Shown here one piece after another: positions 25,628-33,036 of a stretch of DNA of 64,000 nt (positions within the stretch are counted from its first letter, which is position 1; every line of letters starts with the position of its first letter). The DNA lies in NCBI GenBank assembly GCA_045531965.1, contig JAZSFA010000012.1, positions 56,051 to 120,050 on the forward strand. The letters are read 5' to 3'. Made by a program: the position numbers and the translations under genes. Source of the DNA: CAMEON01 sp045531965 (lineage in GTDB: Bacteria; Bacillota; Clostridia; Oscillospirales; CAG-272). Below the pieces are notes generated by a model. That model was given only the letters and a program-made list of their open reading frames with translations, did no database searches and was not told where the DNA came from.

Positions 25628-26221
25628 TCACACATCTGCTCCAATCAGTTCAATGTAATCATAATGACTGTGTTGTAGGCACAAAACGTATCCCGCTGTC
25701 AGTTCTGTGGGGATGATGCGCTCAACAAATGTTCCGAGCCCATCATAAATACGAATCCGAGTGGTTTCGGTGTGGGGAATGGTTTCAGACGTACAGCAAT
25801 ACCGAAAGATCTGGTCTCGTGGATCGGGCGGGATATATGGTTCGGTGGTAATTTCATAGGCGTAATAAACCGGTTCTTTGCCGCAGTCCCATGAGTCCCA
25901 ATAATCCGCTTCACTCGTTTCGTTACCCAAAACACCCACCCAATGTCCGGGAAGATCCAAAATAAATCTGCCTTGCTTGTGTTGCTTGCAAAATTGCTCC
26001 ACGGTTGTATTCTTCGGGACAGAAACCTTTTGAGCGCCTAATACCTCTTCCACGTAACGGTGGGGATTATGATGGCTGTTAAAGCTTTTGGCACCTGTGA
26101 TCCTTTTGTATTGATTGAGTTCTTTACGGATGGTTGCATACTTTTTGCCGGTACACACAAGAATGGCTCTGATCACACAGTCCTCCTTGCTTGCGCCTTG
26201 CGGATTGTAATATTTAAACAT
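25628..26221 (-). CDS. Papain-like cysteine protease-fold protein (putative)
   Basis: A 197-residue protein. EDCVIRAILVCTGKKYATI at residues 12-30, LPGHWVGVLG and YWDSWDCG follow the Cys...His...Asp order and spacing of a family of phage and bacterial papain-like proteins (a DCV-RAI-x-x-ATGK start and a GHxVxV core). I therefore predict a Cys-His catalytic pair; activity is inference. It is the last of four overlapping minus-strand genes: its ATG (after GAGGAGG) overlaps the stop of the CPCC gene by eight bases. An open extension upstream to 26317 lies inside the CPCC gene and is rejected. Confidence 0.6.
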   Translation of the reverse strand: MFKYYNPQGASKEDCVIRAILVCTGKKYATIRKELNQYKRITGAKSFNSHHNPHRYVEEVLGAQKVSVPKNTTVEQFCKQHKQGRFILDLPGHWVGVLGNETSEADYWDSWDCGKEPVYYAYEITTEPYIPPDPRDQIFRYCCTSETIPHTETTRIRIYDGLGTFVERIIPTELTAGYVLCLQHSHYDYIELIGADV

Positions 26222-26480
26222 GATTAGCCTCCTCTTGCAAACGGATATATGCTTTTCGATAATCACGTAATGTTGCGCCGTTTTCGGCAGAGAATTGATC
26301 CTCGGGGAATCCATCATATGCCCAACTGCAGGTGGGGCAAACGTAATGACAATCCAAAGTCTTATGGTGGCAAACAGGGCAGAGAATCACGGTGTAAAGC
26401 TCGTCGTATGCTGATCCGACCTCGGGGAGGTTCAAGGGATCAAATACATCGTTAAGCGTATCGGAAGCGCGTTCTACCAT
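26214..26480 (-). CDS. CPCC-type cysteine-rich zinc-binding small protein
   Basis: An 88-residue protein with ILCPVCHHKTLDCHYVCPTC followed by SWAYDGFPED, the pattern of the Cys-rich CPCC family (two Cys pairs, then a W-x-x-D motif), and a helix LRDYRKAYIRLQEE at the end. Such proteins often accompany polymorphic toxin or immunity genes; role unknown. GGAGG precedes ATG 26480, which overlaps the stop of the upstream gene by seven bases (ATGGTAG). A longer frame to 26528 lacks a ribosome-binding site. Confidence 0.7.
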   Translation of the reverse strand: MVERASDTLNDVFDPLNLPEVGSAYDELYTVILCPVCHHKTLDCHYVCPTCSWAYDGFPEDQFSAENGATLRDYRKAYIRLQEEANHV

Positions 26481-26818
26481 GCCGGTACCTCCGGGAAACC
26501 CAGACGTTGAATCGTTTGTACAAGCCATTGTTCTGCCTCTGATATGCCTTGCACGGTGCCTTCAAATGCGGCAGACGTTACGTCTGTCTTGTCTCCACCA
26601 AGATGCCAAGGCTGCAGGACATATGCCTTGGCGATCAGACGAAATGTTTCTTCGTTTGAGGATGAGACGTCCATGAATACACGGAAGTGGAACGTTCGAA
26701 CACGGAGACAGCCTGTGCCGGCTGACGTTCCAAGAGAACCGGAAAAGGTGTTGGTCAAAAAGCGACCCTCATAGCGGTTGACGAACCAGTGAAGATCGGG
26801 AAGTTCAATCCGAGTCAT
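26474..26818 (-). CDS. Hypothetical protein
   Basis: A 114-residue protein, not recognised. It begins MTRIELPDLHWFVNRYEGRF, is rich in beta-prone residues and aromatic residues, and ends in a helix (SEAEQWLVQTIQRLG). No motif of an enzyme is visible. GGAGG precedes the ATG. It overlaps the upstream gene by 14 bases and the downstream CPCC gene by seven, so it is translationally coupled with both and probably acts with them. Confidence 0.55.
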   Translation of the reverse strand: MTRIELPDLHWFVNRYEGRFLTNTFSGSLGTSAGTGCLRVRTFHFRVFMDVSSSNEETFRLIAKAYVLQPWHLGGDKTDVTSAAFEGTVQGISEAEQWLVQTIQRLGFPEVPAW

Positions 26819-27398
26819 GAGTATCCTCCATTTTGATCATTTGTACGTGATGATGGCGCATTTTTTCAAGAGGATATCCTGCATAGGTGGCAACGAAAAC
26901 TTGCCTGTTCAGTGCGGAAAGCTGATCCAGTAAGGGACGAATATCTGTTGCTTCATCGAGACGGTCAAAAATATCATAGATAAACAAGGGTCGGTCATCA
27001 TTCGTGGGAGCGATGCGGATGGCTTTCGTGAGTACATTGGAGGTATCCTTGTCTCGTTCGTTGCATTTTTTGACAAATTCTTGAGTGTCGTCCTCAGAAA
27101 AAGCCAAGCTGTTGGGTCGAAAATTGACCGCCAGGCGATGATCACCCATCCAGTCTGCGTTTCGGATGAGGCAAATGTCATAGGACTTCCCGTCCATTTC
27201 AATGTCGGCGTGCAGAACAAAGCGCCCATCATCAAAGCGATCGGGGTTATTTTGCGCGCCATAATCGCCCAGTAATTCGCGCATCAGATCAAGGACAAGA
27301 TCGGAATGATGTCCGTGAAACACACAAATGGGCACGGAGGGGGTAAACGTAAGATTGAGTGTATGAGCGGATGTGACTTGAAAATGGTTGATGTTCAT
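26805..27398 (-). CDS. Degenerate ABC/SMC-like ATPase domain protein
   Basis: A 197-residue protein with the layout of a very small RecF/SMC-like ATPase head. LNLTFTPSVPICVFHGHHSD (14-33) occupies the place of the P-loop, but GHHSDLV replaces the GxxGxGKST motif. RPLFIYDIFDRLDEATDIRP near residue 136 resembles Walker B, and QVFVATYAGYPLEKM resembles the strand that follows. The glycine-lysine of a true P-loop is missing, so it probably does not hydrolyse ATP in the usual way. AAAGGAG precedes the ATG. It is first in the four-gene operon. Confidence 0.6.
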   Translation of the reverse strand: MNINHFQVTSAHTLNLTFTPSVPICVFHGHHSDLVLDLMRELLGDYGAQNNPDRFDDGRFVLHADIEMDGKSYDICLIRNADWMGDHRLAVNFRPNSLAFSEDDTQEFVKKCNERDKDTSNVLTKAIRIAPTNDDRPLFIYDIFDRLDEATDIRPLLDQLSALNRQVFVATYAGYPLEKMRHHHVQMIKMEDTHDSD

Positions 27399-27678
27399 GT
27401 TTGGGCTCCTTTTATTTATTTATTTAAATAGCATAAAATGAGAGATACGCAGTGTGCGGAATCCTATGCATCCATTATAGCAAACGGAAAAGCACCATAT
27501 TGGGGACATGGCATTTTTCTGAGCTTGTCAAAATTATGTCTTGATATCAGGCTTGTCGACATTATTGGACTCAAATCATCTGTTGGAAAAGACAATGCTT
27601 TTTAGCCATTTGGTGAAGATGTACAAAAGAAAGCATCGAATTTCTACGGAGCGTACACGAAAAGATACAACTCGGCTA
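27399..27678. other. Divergent intergenic region with an extended -10 on the minus strand
   Basis: About 280 bases without a gene. On the minus strand TGCTATAAT (-10 at 27479-27474, TGn extension) lies about 75 bases before the four-gene operon; no good -35 is seen. The plus promoter of the EF-G-like gene follows at 27679. Confidence 0.45.
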
Positions 27679-27707
27679 TTGAAAAAAACTTGAAAATATA
27701 GTATAAT
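27679..27707 (+). promoter_or_regulatory. sigma-A promoter of the EF-G-like gene
   Basis: TTGAAA (27679-27684), 17-base spacer, TATAAT (27702-27707). The leader to the ATG is about 150 bases. Confidence 0.75.
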
Positions 27708-27864
27708 ATTCATGTTGCCCGAATGAAACTCTGTTTTATCATCACATTTTGTGCATATAGACATGATTCGGAACGAACAAATCACCAAAATATATAAAAG
27801 GAAAGGTGTCCGTCCCGTCCCGGGGAGAGCTCGGGGTGCGGTGTGCGGACAAAGGTGAACAACC

Positions 27865-29913
27865 ATGGCTGATTTCAACACCAAGCAAATTCGTAACCTG
27901 GCCCTCCTGGGTCACGGCGGCAGCGGTAAGACCTCTCTCGCTGAGGCAATGCTCTTTGCCACCGGCGGCACCGACCGTCTCGGTAACGTTACCCAGGGTA
28001 ACACCGTCTGCGATTATGACGCAGAGGAGAAGGCAAGAGGCTTTACGCTGTCCGCTACCCCCGCTTACATGACTTGGAAGGATACCAAGATCAACGTGCT
28101 GGATACCCCCGGCTTCCTGGATTTCGCAGGCGAAGTCAAGCAGGCTGTCCGCGTGGCTGACGCCGCCGTTATTACGGTTGACGGTAAAGCGGGTGTTGAG
28201 GTCGGTACCGAGCTTGCGTGGGACGCTGCTTGTGCCGCCGGTATTCCCAAGGCTTTCTTTATCAATAAGTGCGACGATCCCGAGACCAAGTTCGCTCGCG
28301 TGTTCCACCAGATCCACGCGATCTTCGGCGTGTCCATCTGTCCCGTATTCATCCCCGTGGAGACGGGCAAGGACGTTACCATGATCGACCTGATCGATAT
28401 GCAGGCCTTTAAGTATGACGAAAAGGGCAAGCGTCAGTCCGTCCCCATGAAGATCAACTGGGAGCAGACCGCTCACGATTATAAGGATGCCCTCAACGAA
28501 GCTCTGGCAGGTACCTCCGACGAGCTGATGGAGAAGTATTTCGAGGGTGAATCCTTCACCAAGGAAGAGGCCGAGGAAGCCCTCCATAACGGTATCATCC
28601 AGGGTACCATCGTGCCCGTATACTGCGGCTCCGCCACCAACCTTTGGGGCGTTGTTGCTATGTTGGACGCCATCGCAGGCTCCTTCCCCCGTCCTACCGC
28701 CCGTAAGGTGGAGAAGGATCTGGGCGGCAAGCCCGTGGCCATCGACGTGGAAGGCGATCCCGCCATCTTCGTCTACAAGACCATCGCCGATCCCTTCGTG
28801 GGTAAGATGACCTTCTTCAAGGTCATGTCGGGTGTCCTCCGCCGCGATATGGCTCTCCGCAATGTCCGCACCGGTGCCTCTGAGAAGATGGCTCACATCT
28901 ACATCATGAAGGGCAAGGAGCAGGTGGAGGTCGAGGAGCTGGCTTGCGGCGATTTGGGTATGATCGCTAAGCTGGGTAACACCAACACCAACGATACCCT
29001 CCGTGTCAGCGGCGACACGGTTTACGCCCCCACCAAGTACGCTATTCCTTATATGTGCAAGGGTATTACCCCTGAGACCGCCAAGGACGAGTCCAAGATT
29101 TCCCAAGCCATCGCCAAGATGCTGGAAGAGGATCTCACCCTGCGTTATGAGAACAATCCCGAGACCAAGCAGATGCTGATCTACGGTATCGGTGATATGC
29201 ACCTGGCAGTTCTTGCCGCCAAGCTGAAGTCCCGCTTCGGTACCAACGTCAAGTTGGATGAGCCCAAGATTGCTTACCGCGAGACCATCACCAAGAAGTG
29301 CGACGTGGAAGGAAAGCACAAGAAGCAGAACGGCGGTTCCGGTCAGTACGGTCACGTCAAGATCCGCTTCGCGCCCGGTGAGGACGAGGGTCTGACCTTT
29401 GTTGACGCCACTGTCGGTGGTTCCGTGCCCAAGAACTTCATTCCCGCCGTTCAAAAGGGTCTTGAAGACTCCATGCTGAAGGGCGCCGTGGGCTTCCCGC
29501 TGGTTCGCCTGAAGGCTGAACTGTACGACGGTAGCTTCCATGCCGTTGACTCCGATGATATGTCCTTCCGTACCGCCGCTAACCTTGCGTACAGAAAGTG
29601 TATGGAGCAGGCAGGCCCTGTGCTTTTGGAGCCTGTGGGCGATCTGGAAGTTACGGTTCCCGATGCGTTGGTGGGCGATGTCATGGGTGACATGAACAAG
29701 CGCCGCGGTAGCGTCATGGGTATGAATCCCTACGAGGGCAAGGTCGGCTATACCACCATTCAGGTGCAGGTGCCCAAGTCCGAGATCGCTGACTATCCTA
29801 TCGCCCTTCGTGCGATGTCCCAGGGCCGCGGATGGTTCGAGTTTGCCGAGACCGGTTACGACCAGGTTCCTGCCAACGTGGCAAGCAAGGTCATTGCCGC
29901 TTTGCAGCAGTAA
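27865..29913 (+). CDS. Elongation factor G-like translational GTPase
   Basis: A 682-residue member of the EF-G superfamily outside the usual str operon, so probably the EF-G-like paralogue common in Clostridia rather than the main FusA. GTP-binding motifs: GHGGSGKTSLAEA (G1), ARGFTLSATP (switch I region, RGF instead of RGI), DTPGFLDFAGE (G3), NKCDDPE (G4). Domain IV-like part contains KHKKQNGGSGQYGHVKIRF and domain V follows. Strong codon bias suggests high expression. Its exact role (translocation, recycling or stress) cannot be told from the sequence. Single gene with own promoter and terminator; no clear GGAGG before the ATG. Confidence 0.88.
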   Translation: MADFNTKQIRNLALLGHGGSGKTSLAEAMLFATGGTDRLGNVTQGNTVCDYDAEEKARGFTLSATPAYMTWKDTKINVLDTPGFLDFAGEVKQAVRVADAAVITVDGKAGVEVGTELAWDAACAAGIPKAFFINKCDDPETKFARVFHQIHAIFGVSICPVFIPVETGKDVTMIDLIDMQAFKYDEKGKRQSVPMKINWEQTAHDYKDALNEALAGTSDELMEKYFEGESFTKEEAEEALHNGIIQGTIVPVYCGSATNLWGVVAMLDAIAGSFPRPTARKVEKDLGGKPVAIDVEGDPAIFVYKTIADPFVGKMTFFKVMSGVLRRDMALRNVRTGASEKMAHIYIMKGKEQVEVEELACGDLGMIAKLGNTNTNDTLRVSGDTVYAPTKYAIPYMCKGITPETAKDESKISQAIAKMLEEDLTLRYENNPETKQMLIYGIGDMHLAVLAAKLKSRFGTNVKLDEPKIAYRETITKKCDVEGKHKKQNGGSGQYGHVKIRFAPGEDEGLTFVDATVGGSVPKNFIPAVQKGLEDSMLKGAVGFPLVRLKAELYDGSFHAVDSDDMSFRTAANLAYRKCMEQAGPVLLEPVGDLEVTVPDALVGDVMGDMNKRRGSVMGMNPYEGKVGYTTIQVQVPKSEIADYPIALRAMSQGRGWFEFAETGYDQVPANVASKVIAALQQ

Positions 29914-29925
29914 TTTGTAGCATCA

Positions 29926-29957
29926 GGGGAACTTCCTTCGGGAAGTTTCCCTTTTTG
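29926..29957 (+). terminator. Terminator of the EF-G-like gene
   Basis: GGGGAACTTCC, TTCG tetraloop, GGAAGTTTCCC, then TTTTT. Confidence 0.92.
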
Positions 29958-29959
29958 AG

Positions 29960-30000
29960 TAAAAAAAGCACGGATGTCCCTGAGGACATCCGTGCTTTGT
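29960..30000 (-). terminator. Terminator of the ABC-DUF1854-ABC operon
   Basis: AAAGCACGGATGTCC (29965-29979) pairs perfectly with GGACATCCGTGCTTT (29984-29998), followed by a U-run on the minus strand. Confidence 0.88.
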
Positions 30001-30007
30001 CTTGGGT

Positions 30008-32227
30008 TTAGCCTTTTTCCAAAGCTGCTCGTGTTTGCGCCATGACCAACTTGTAATAGATCCCACGTTGATCAAGCAGTTCCTTGTGCGTGCCAAATTC
30101 TGCGAGTTGACCGTGGTCGATCACAAGAATTTTGTCTGCATTACGGAGTGTGGACAAACGGTGGGCAATGGCGAAGGTGGTTCGATTGTCAGTGAGCTTG
30201 TCGATTGCGTCTTGAATGAGCTTTTCTGTCTCAGTATCCAAAGCCGCAGTTGCTTCGTCGAGAATCAAGATGGGGGGATTGTGAATGAGTGCGCGGGCGA
30301 TGGCGATGCGTTGACGCTCTCCGCCTGACAGGGAATAGCCTTTTTCACCCACAATGGTGTTGTACCCCTCGGGCAGGCGCATGATAAAATCATGGGCGTT
30401 GGCAGCACGCGCGGCAGTGATCACTTGATCGTCTGTCGCATAGGGCAGCGCGTACTTGATATTATCACGGATAGAGCCGGAGAACAGATGGGTTTCCTGT
30501 AATACCACGCCCATTTGAGATCGGAGAGTTTGTTGGGCAATATCTTTGACATTGACACCGTCAATCTCGATAGACCCTTCCATGGGGTCATACATACGCA
30601 TAATGAGGTTAATCAGCGTGGACTTGCCACAACCTGAATGACCGACAATGCCGATCATTTCGCCGGCTTTGATGTCCACGCTGATATCTTTGAGAACGGG
30701 ATTGGCGCTTTCGTAGCCAAAAGTTACGTGCTTGACGCTGATATTGCCTTGAAATTTAAAATGTTCGGGTTTGGCAGTATCCGAAACCTCCGGATCTTCT
30801 TCGAGGATCTCCATAATCTTGCCAAAGGATGTCAGGAATGCGGAAATATTGCGGGGAATTTGGGTAATCTGCATCAAGGGGTTATAAATAATAGAAGTGT
30901 AAGTGTTGAACTGATTCAACGTACCTACGTCCAGTGTTCCGTTGAAAAGCATGACGTTACCAAACCACATAATCAGGTAAGAGCCGGAGCGCATGACAAA
31001 TCCGAGAAGTGGAAAGACCGTATCAAAAAGCTTGCCGTTCTTTTCGTTCTGCTTGGCTTGGGCATCGGTACAGTCGCGAAATTCCGATACAGCCGCTTCC
31101 TCACGGCCATAGGATTTGACCACGCGGATACCGCTAAGGATGTCCTGCAACGTACGGTTGGTGCGCTGTCCCTTATTCCAGGCTTTGATATTCATGCGTG
31201 ACATCATGTGTCTGAAACGGAAGATGCAAAAGACGACGATTGGAAGGGGTAGGAAAATGAATACACTCATGTAGGTTCCCATGGAAGCATCCATGGAAAG
31301 CACCAAAATAAGACCTAAAACAAAAGAAATCGCGTAGGAAAAATATTGGGGAAGCAGGGTGGTGATGAAGTTCTGTACCACGCCAACGTCGTTGTTGATG
31401 CGTCCCATCAGATCACCGGTGGACTTTTTCTGCACGGATGCCATGGAAAGCATTTGGATCTTTTCAAAGAGAAGTGTGCGAAGAAAGCGGGTAAAGCGGT
31501 TGCCCGAGATGGCGGCAATGCGTCCTTGAAGGATACCTAACAGCTTGTTGATGATATCGAACATAACGATGCCTGCTACCACAATAACAAAACTTAAAAA
31601 CCAATTATTGGCGCGTTCTCCGTCATAGAGGATGTAGTCGTTAATGAGGGATTTTTGCAATACGGGCACGATGAACTGGATACCCATGCCCAAGGCCGCA
31701 GTCAGCAGGGGGAAGAGCATCATGAGACGAAGACCCTTGGTCATGCCCCACAAAGTCTTATAAACTTCTTTTTTGCTTTGGCAAAAAGGACAGATGTGGG
31801 TATGCATGACGAAAGGGCGCCCACATTTCTGACAGTACCGTTCAGGCTCGTCGTTTGTGATGACCTTGTCGTTCTTTCCCCTTGCCAAAGCCTCGCAGGC
31901 GGAGACGATGGTGGCGTAGCGGGATTGGTTTCTTCCGCTGATAAAGCGACAGAGGCGGGTGCTGACCCCATCTACCTTAGCGTAAAAAGCGCAACAGCCG
32001 TACAATACCTCAATGGAAAAGTCAGACATAGTTCTGATGTCCCAGCGCGCTTCTACTTCTCCGCAGAGGATTTTATAAATGTAGCGGTCTGTAAAGAGCA
32101 TTCGACCATCCACACGCTTATCCAGCGCGCAATCGAAGGGCAGACAGTACATGATTTTCTCGCCCTCAACCGCCAAAGCTTCATATGCCGCACGGTCAGC
32201 GGGGGACATATCAAAGAGTAGCTTCAT
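30008..32227 (-). CDS. ABC exporter (fused membrane and ATPase domains) with N-terminal zinc ribbon
   Basis: A 739-residue half-transporter. Residues 1-125 form an unusual N-terminal domain, followed by a zinc ribbon (C132-x2-C135 and C146-x2-C149). Then come six membrane helices (about 170-450, type 1 exporter fold) and an ATPase domain: GIVGHSGCGKST (Walker A), LSGGERQRIAIARAL (signature), ILILDEATAALDTE (Walker B). With the second ABC protein encoded upstream it probably forms a heterodimer. AAGGAG precedes the ATG; it is 38 bases after the DUF1854 gene. Cargo unknown. Confidence 0.85.
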   Translation of the reverse strand: MKLLFDMSPADRAAYEALAVEGEKIMYCLPFDCALDKRVDGRMLFTDRYIYKILCGEVEARWDIRTMSDFSIEVLYGCCAFYAKVDGVSTRLCRFISGRNQSRYATIVSACEALARGKNDKVITNDEPERYCQKCGRPFVMHTHICPFCQSKKEVYKTLWGMTKGLRLMMLFPLLTAALGMGIQFIVPVLQKSLINDYILYDGERANNWFLSFVIVVAGIVMFDIINKLLGILQGRIAAISGNRFTRFLRTLLFEKIQMLSMASVQKKSTGDLMGRINNDVGVVQNFITTLLPQYFSYAISFVLGLILVLSMDASMGTYMSVFIFLPLPIVVFCIFRFRHMMSRMNIKAWNKGQRTNRTLQDILSGIRVVKSYGREEAAVSEFRDCTDAQAKQNEKNGKLFDTVFPLLGFVMRSGSYLIMWFGNVMLFNGTLDVGTLNQFNTYTSIIYNPLMQITQIPRNISAFLTSFGKIMEILEEDPEVSDTAKPEHFKFQGNISVKHVTFGYESANPVLKDISVDIKAGEMIGIVGHSGCGKSTLINLIMRMYDPMEGSIEIDGVNVKDIAQQTLRSQMGVVLQETHLFSGSIRDNIKYALPYATDDQVITAARAANAHDFIMRLPEGYNTIVGEKGYSLSGGERQRIAIARALIHNPPILILDEATAALDTETEKLIQDAIDKLTDNRTTFAIAHRLSTLRNADKILVIDHGQLAEFGTHKELLDQRGIYYKLVMAQTRAALEKG

Positions 32228-32265
32228 ACGTAAATCTCCTTTACGAATATCGCTTCAAGCGTGGG

Positions 32266-32847
32266 TCAGAGGTACACCTCTACCTTTCGGTAGCTGTGTT
32301 TGTCCAGCGCCTTAGGGTCTTCAATGGTAAAGCAGTTGCCGTCAATGTCATACATGAATACACGCCCGTCTTCCAAAGTGCGGATGTTGGCGGTGGGATT
32401 TGTCATAATGAATTCCACTCGTCCTGCTGCGGTGGTTACATCCCAGTAGCAGTAACCGAATTTTTCCGAGAAGGAATGGATTTTTTTGATGGCAGGTGTG
32501 AAATAGCGGCGGGAGAGCTCGTCCGCGATCAAAGCGGAAACCGCTTCGGGAAAATCCGACAAACGGCGGATCATACCGATCTCTGCGCCCCTTCCTTTGA
32601 GCTGGGTGTCGGGCTCGCGGATGGAGATAAACTCGTTCGGAGAAGACACGGGAAAGGCGCGTACGGGAACGATTCGTTCAAAAAACTCCACGTCTCCCGA
32701 GGGTTGGGTGACCTCCAGAGAGATGAGATTGCCCTTTGAGGGCGTGAATCGGGCGTTTTCGGGGGTCAAATCAATGGATACACGGTGCGCGAAGAGATCG
32801 TCCTCTTCCTTGATGTTTTGCTTCTTTTCTTGGGTTGCGGTAGCCAT
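32266..32847 (-). CDS. DUF1854 family protein
   Basis: A 193-residue protein of the DUF1854 family, seen in other bacteria beside ABC exporters of this type and of unknown biochemical function. Family features: FTPSKGNLISLEVTQPSG, the IVPVRAFPVSSPNEFISIRE block, then RRYFTPAIKKIHSFSEKFG and YCYWDVTTAAGRVEF. No signal or membrane segment is visible, so it is cytoplasmic and may be an accessory or regulatory subunit of the transporter pair that flanks it. AAAGGACGG precedes the ATG. Confidence 0.8.
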   Translation of the reverse strand: MATATQEKKQNIKEEDDLFAHRVSIDLTPENARFTPSKGNLISLEVTQPSGDVEFFERIVPVRAFPVSSPNEFISIREPDTQLKGRGAEIGMIRRLSDFPEAVSALIADELSRRYFTPAIKKIHSFSEKFGYCYWDVTTAAGRVEFIMTNPTANIRTLEDGRVFMYDIDGNCFTIEDPKALDKHSYRKVEVYL

Positions 32848-32919
32848 GATATTTCCGTCCTTTCATAGCAAATATGATGCTTTGTATTAAAGGTTTTGAA
32901 GGGGTAAAGAAAGACTTGA

Positions 32920-33022
32920 AGCTGTCTGATCTCTGCCCCTTGACTTTCTTTTTAAAGGTTCTTGAAGAAGGTCAAGGGAGAAACTTTTTGCAAGAAGTTT
33001 TCCCCTTGCGTTTCTCTTAACA
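32920..33022 (-). repeat. Dispersed hairpin repeat, copy E (inverted)
   Basis: Reverse-oriented copy between the two ABC-operon genes: hairpin CAAGGGAGAAACTTTTTG and AAGAAGTTTTCCCCTTG (about 32971-33008), with the AAAGGTTCTTGAAGAAGG tail on its left. As it lies inside an apparent operon it may stabilise or process mRNA rather than stop it. Confidence 0.55.
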
Positions 33023-33036
33023 TCCTCCCGTGCTTC

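Noticed and set aside
27742..29541. A 599-codon open frame antisense to the EF-G-like gene
   Set aside because: Shadow of a strongly codon-biased gene; no ribosome-binding site or recognisable domain.
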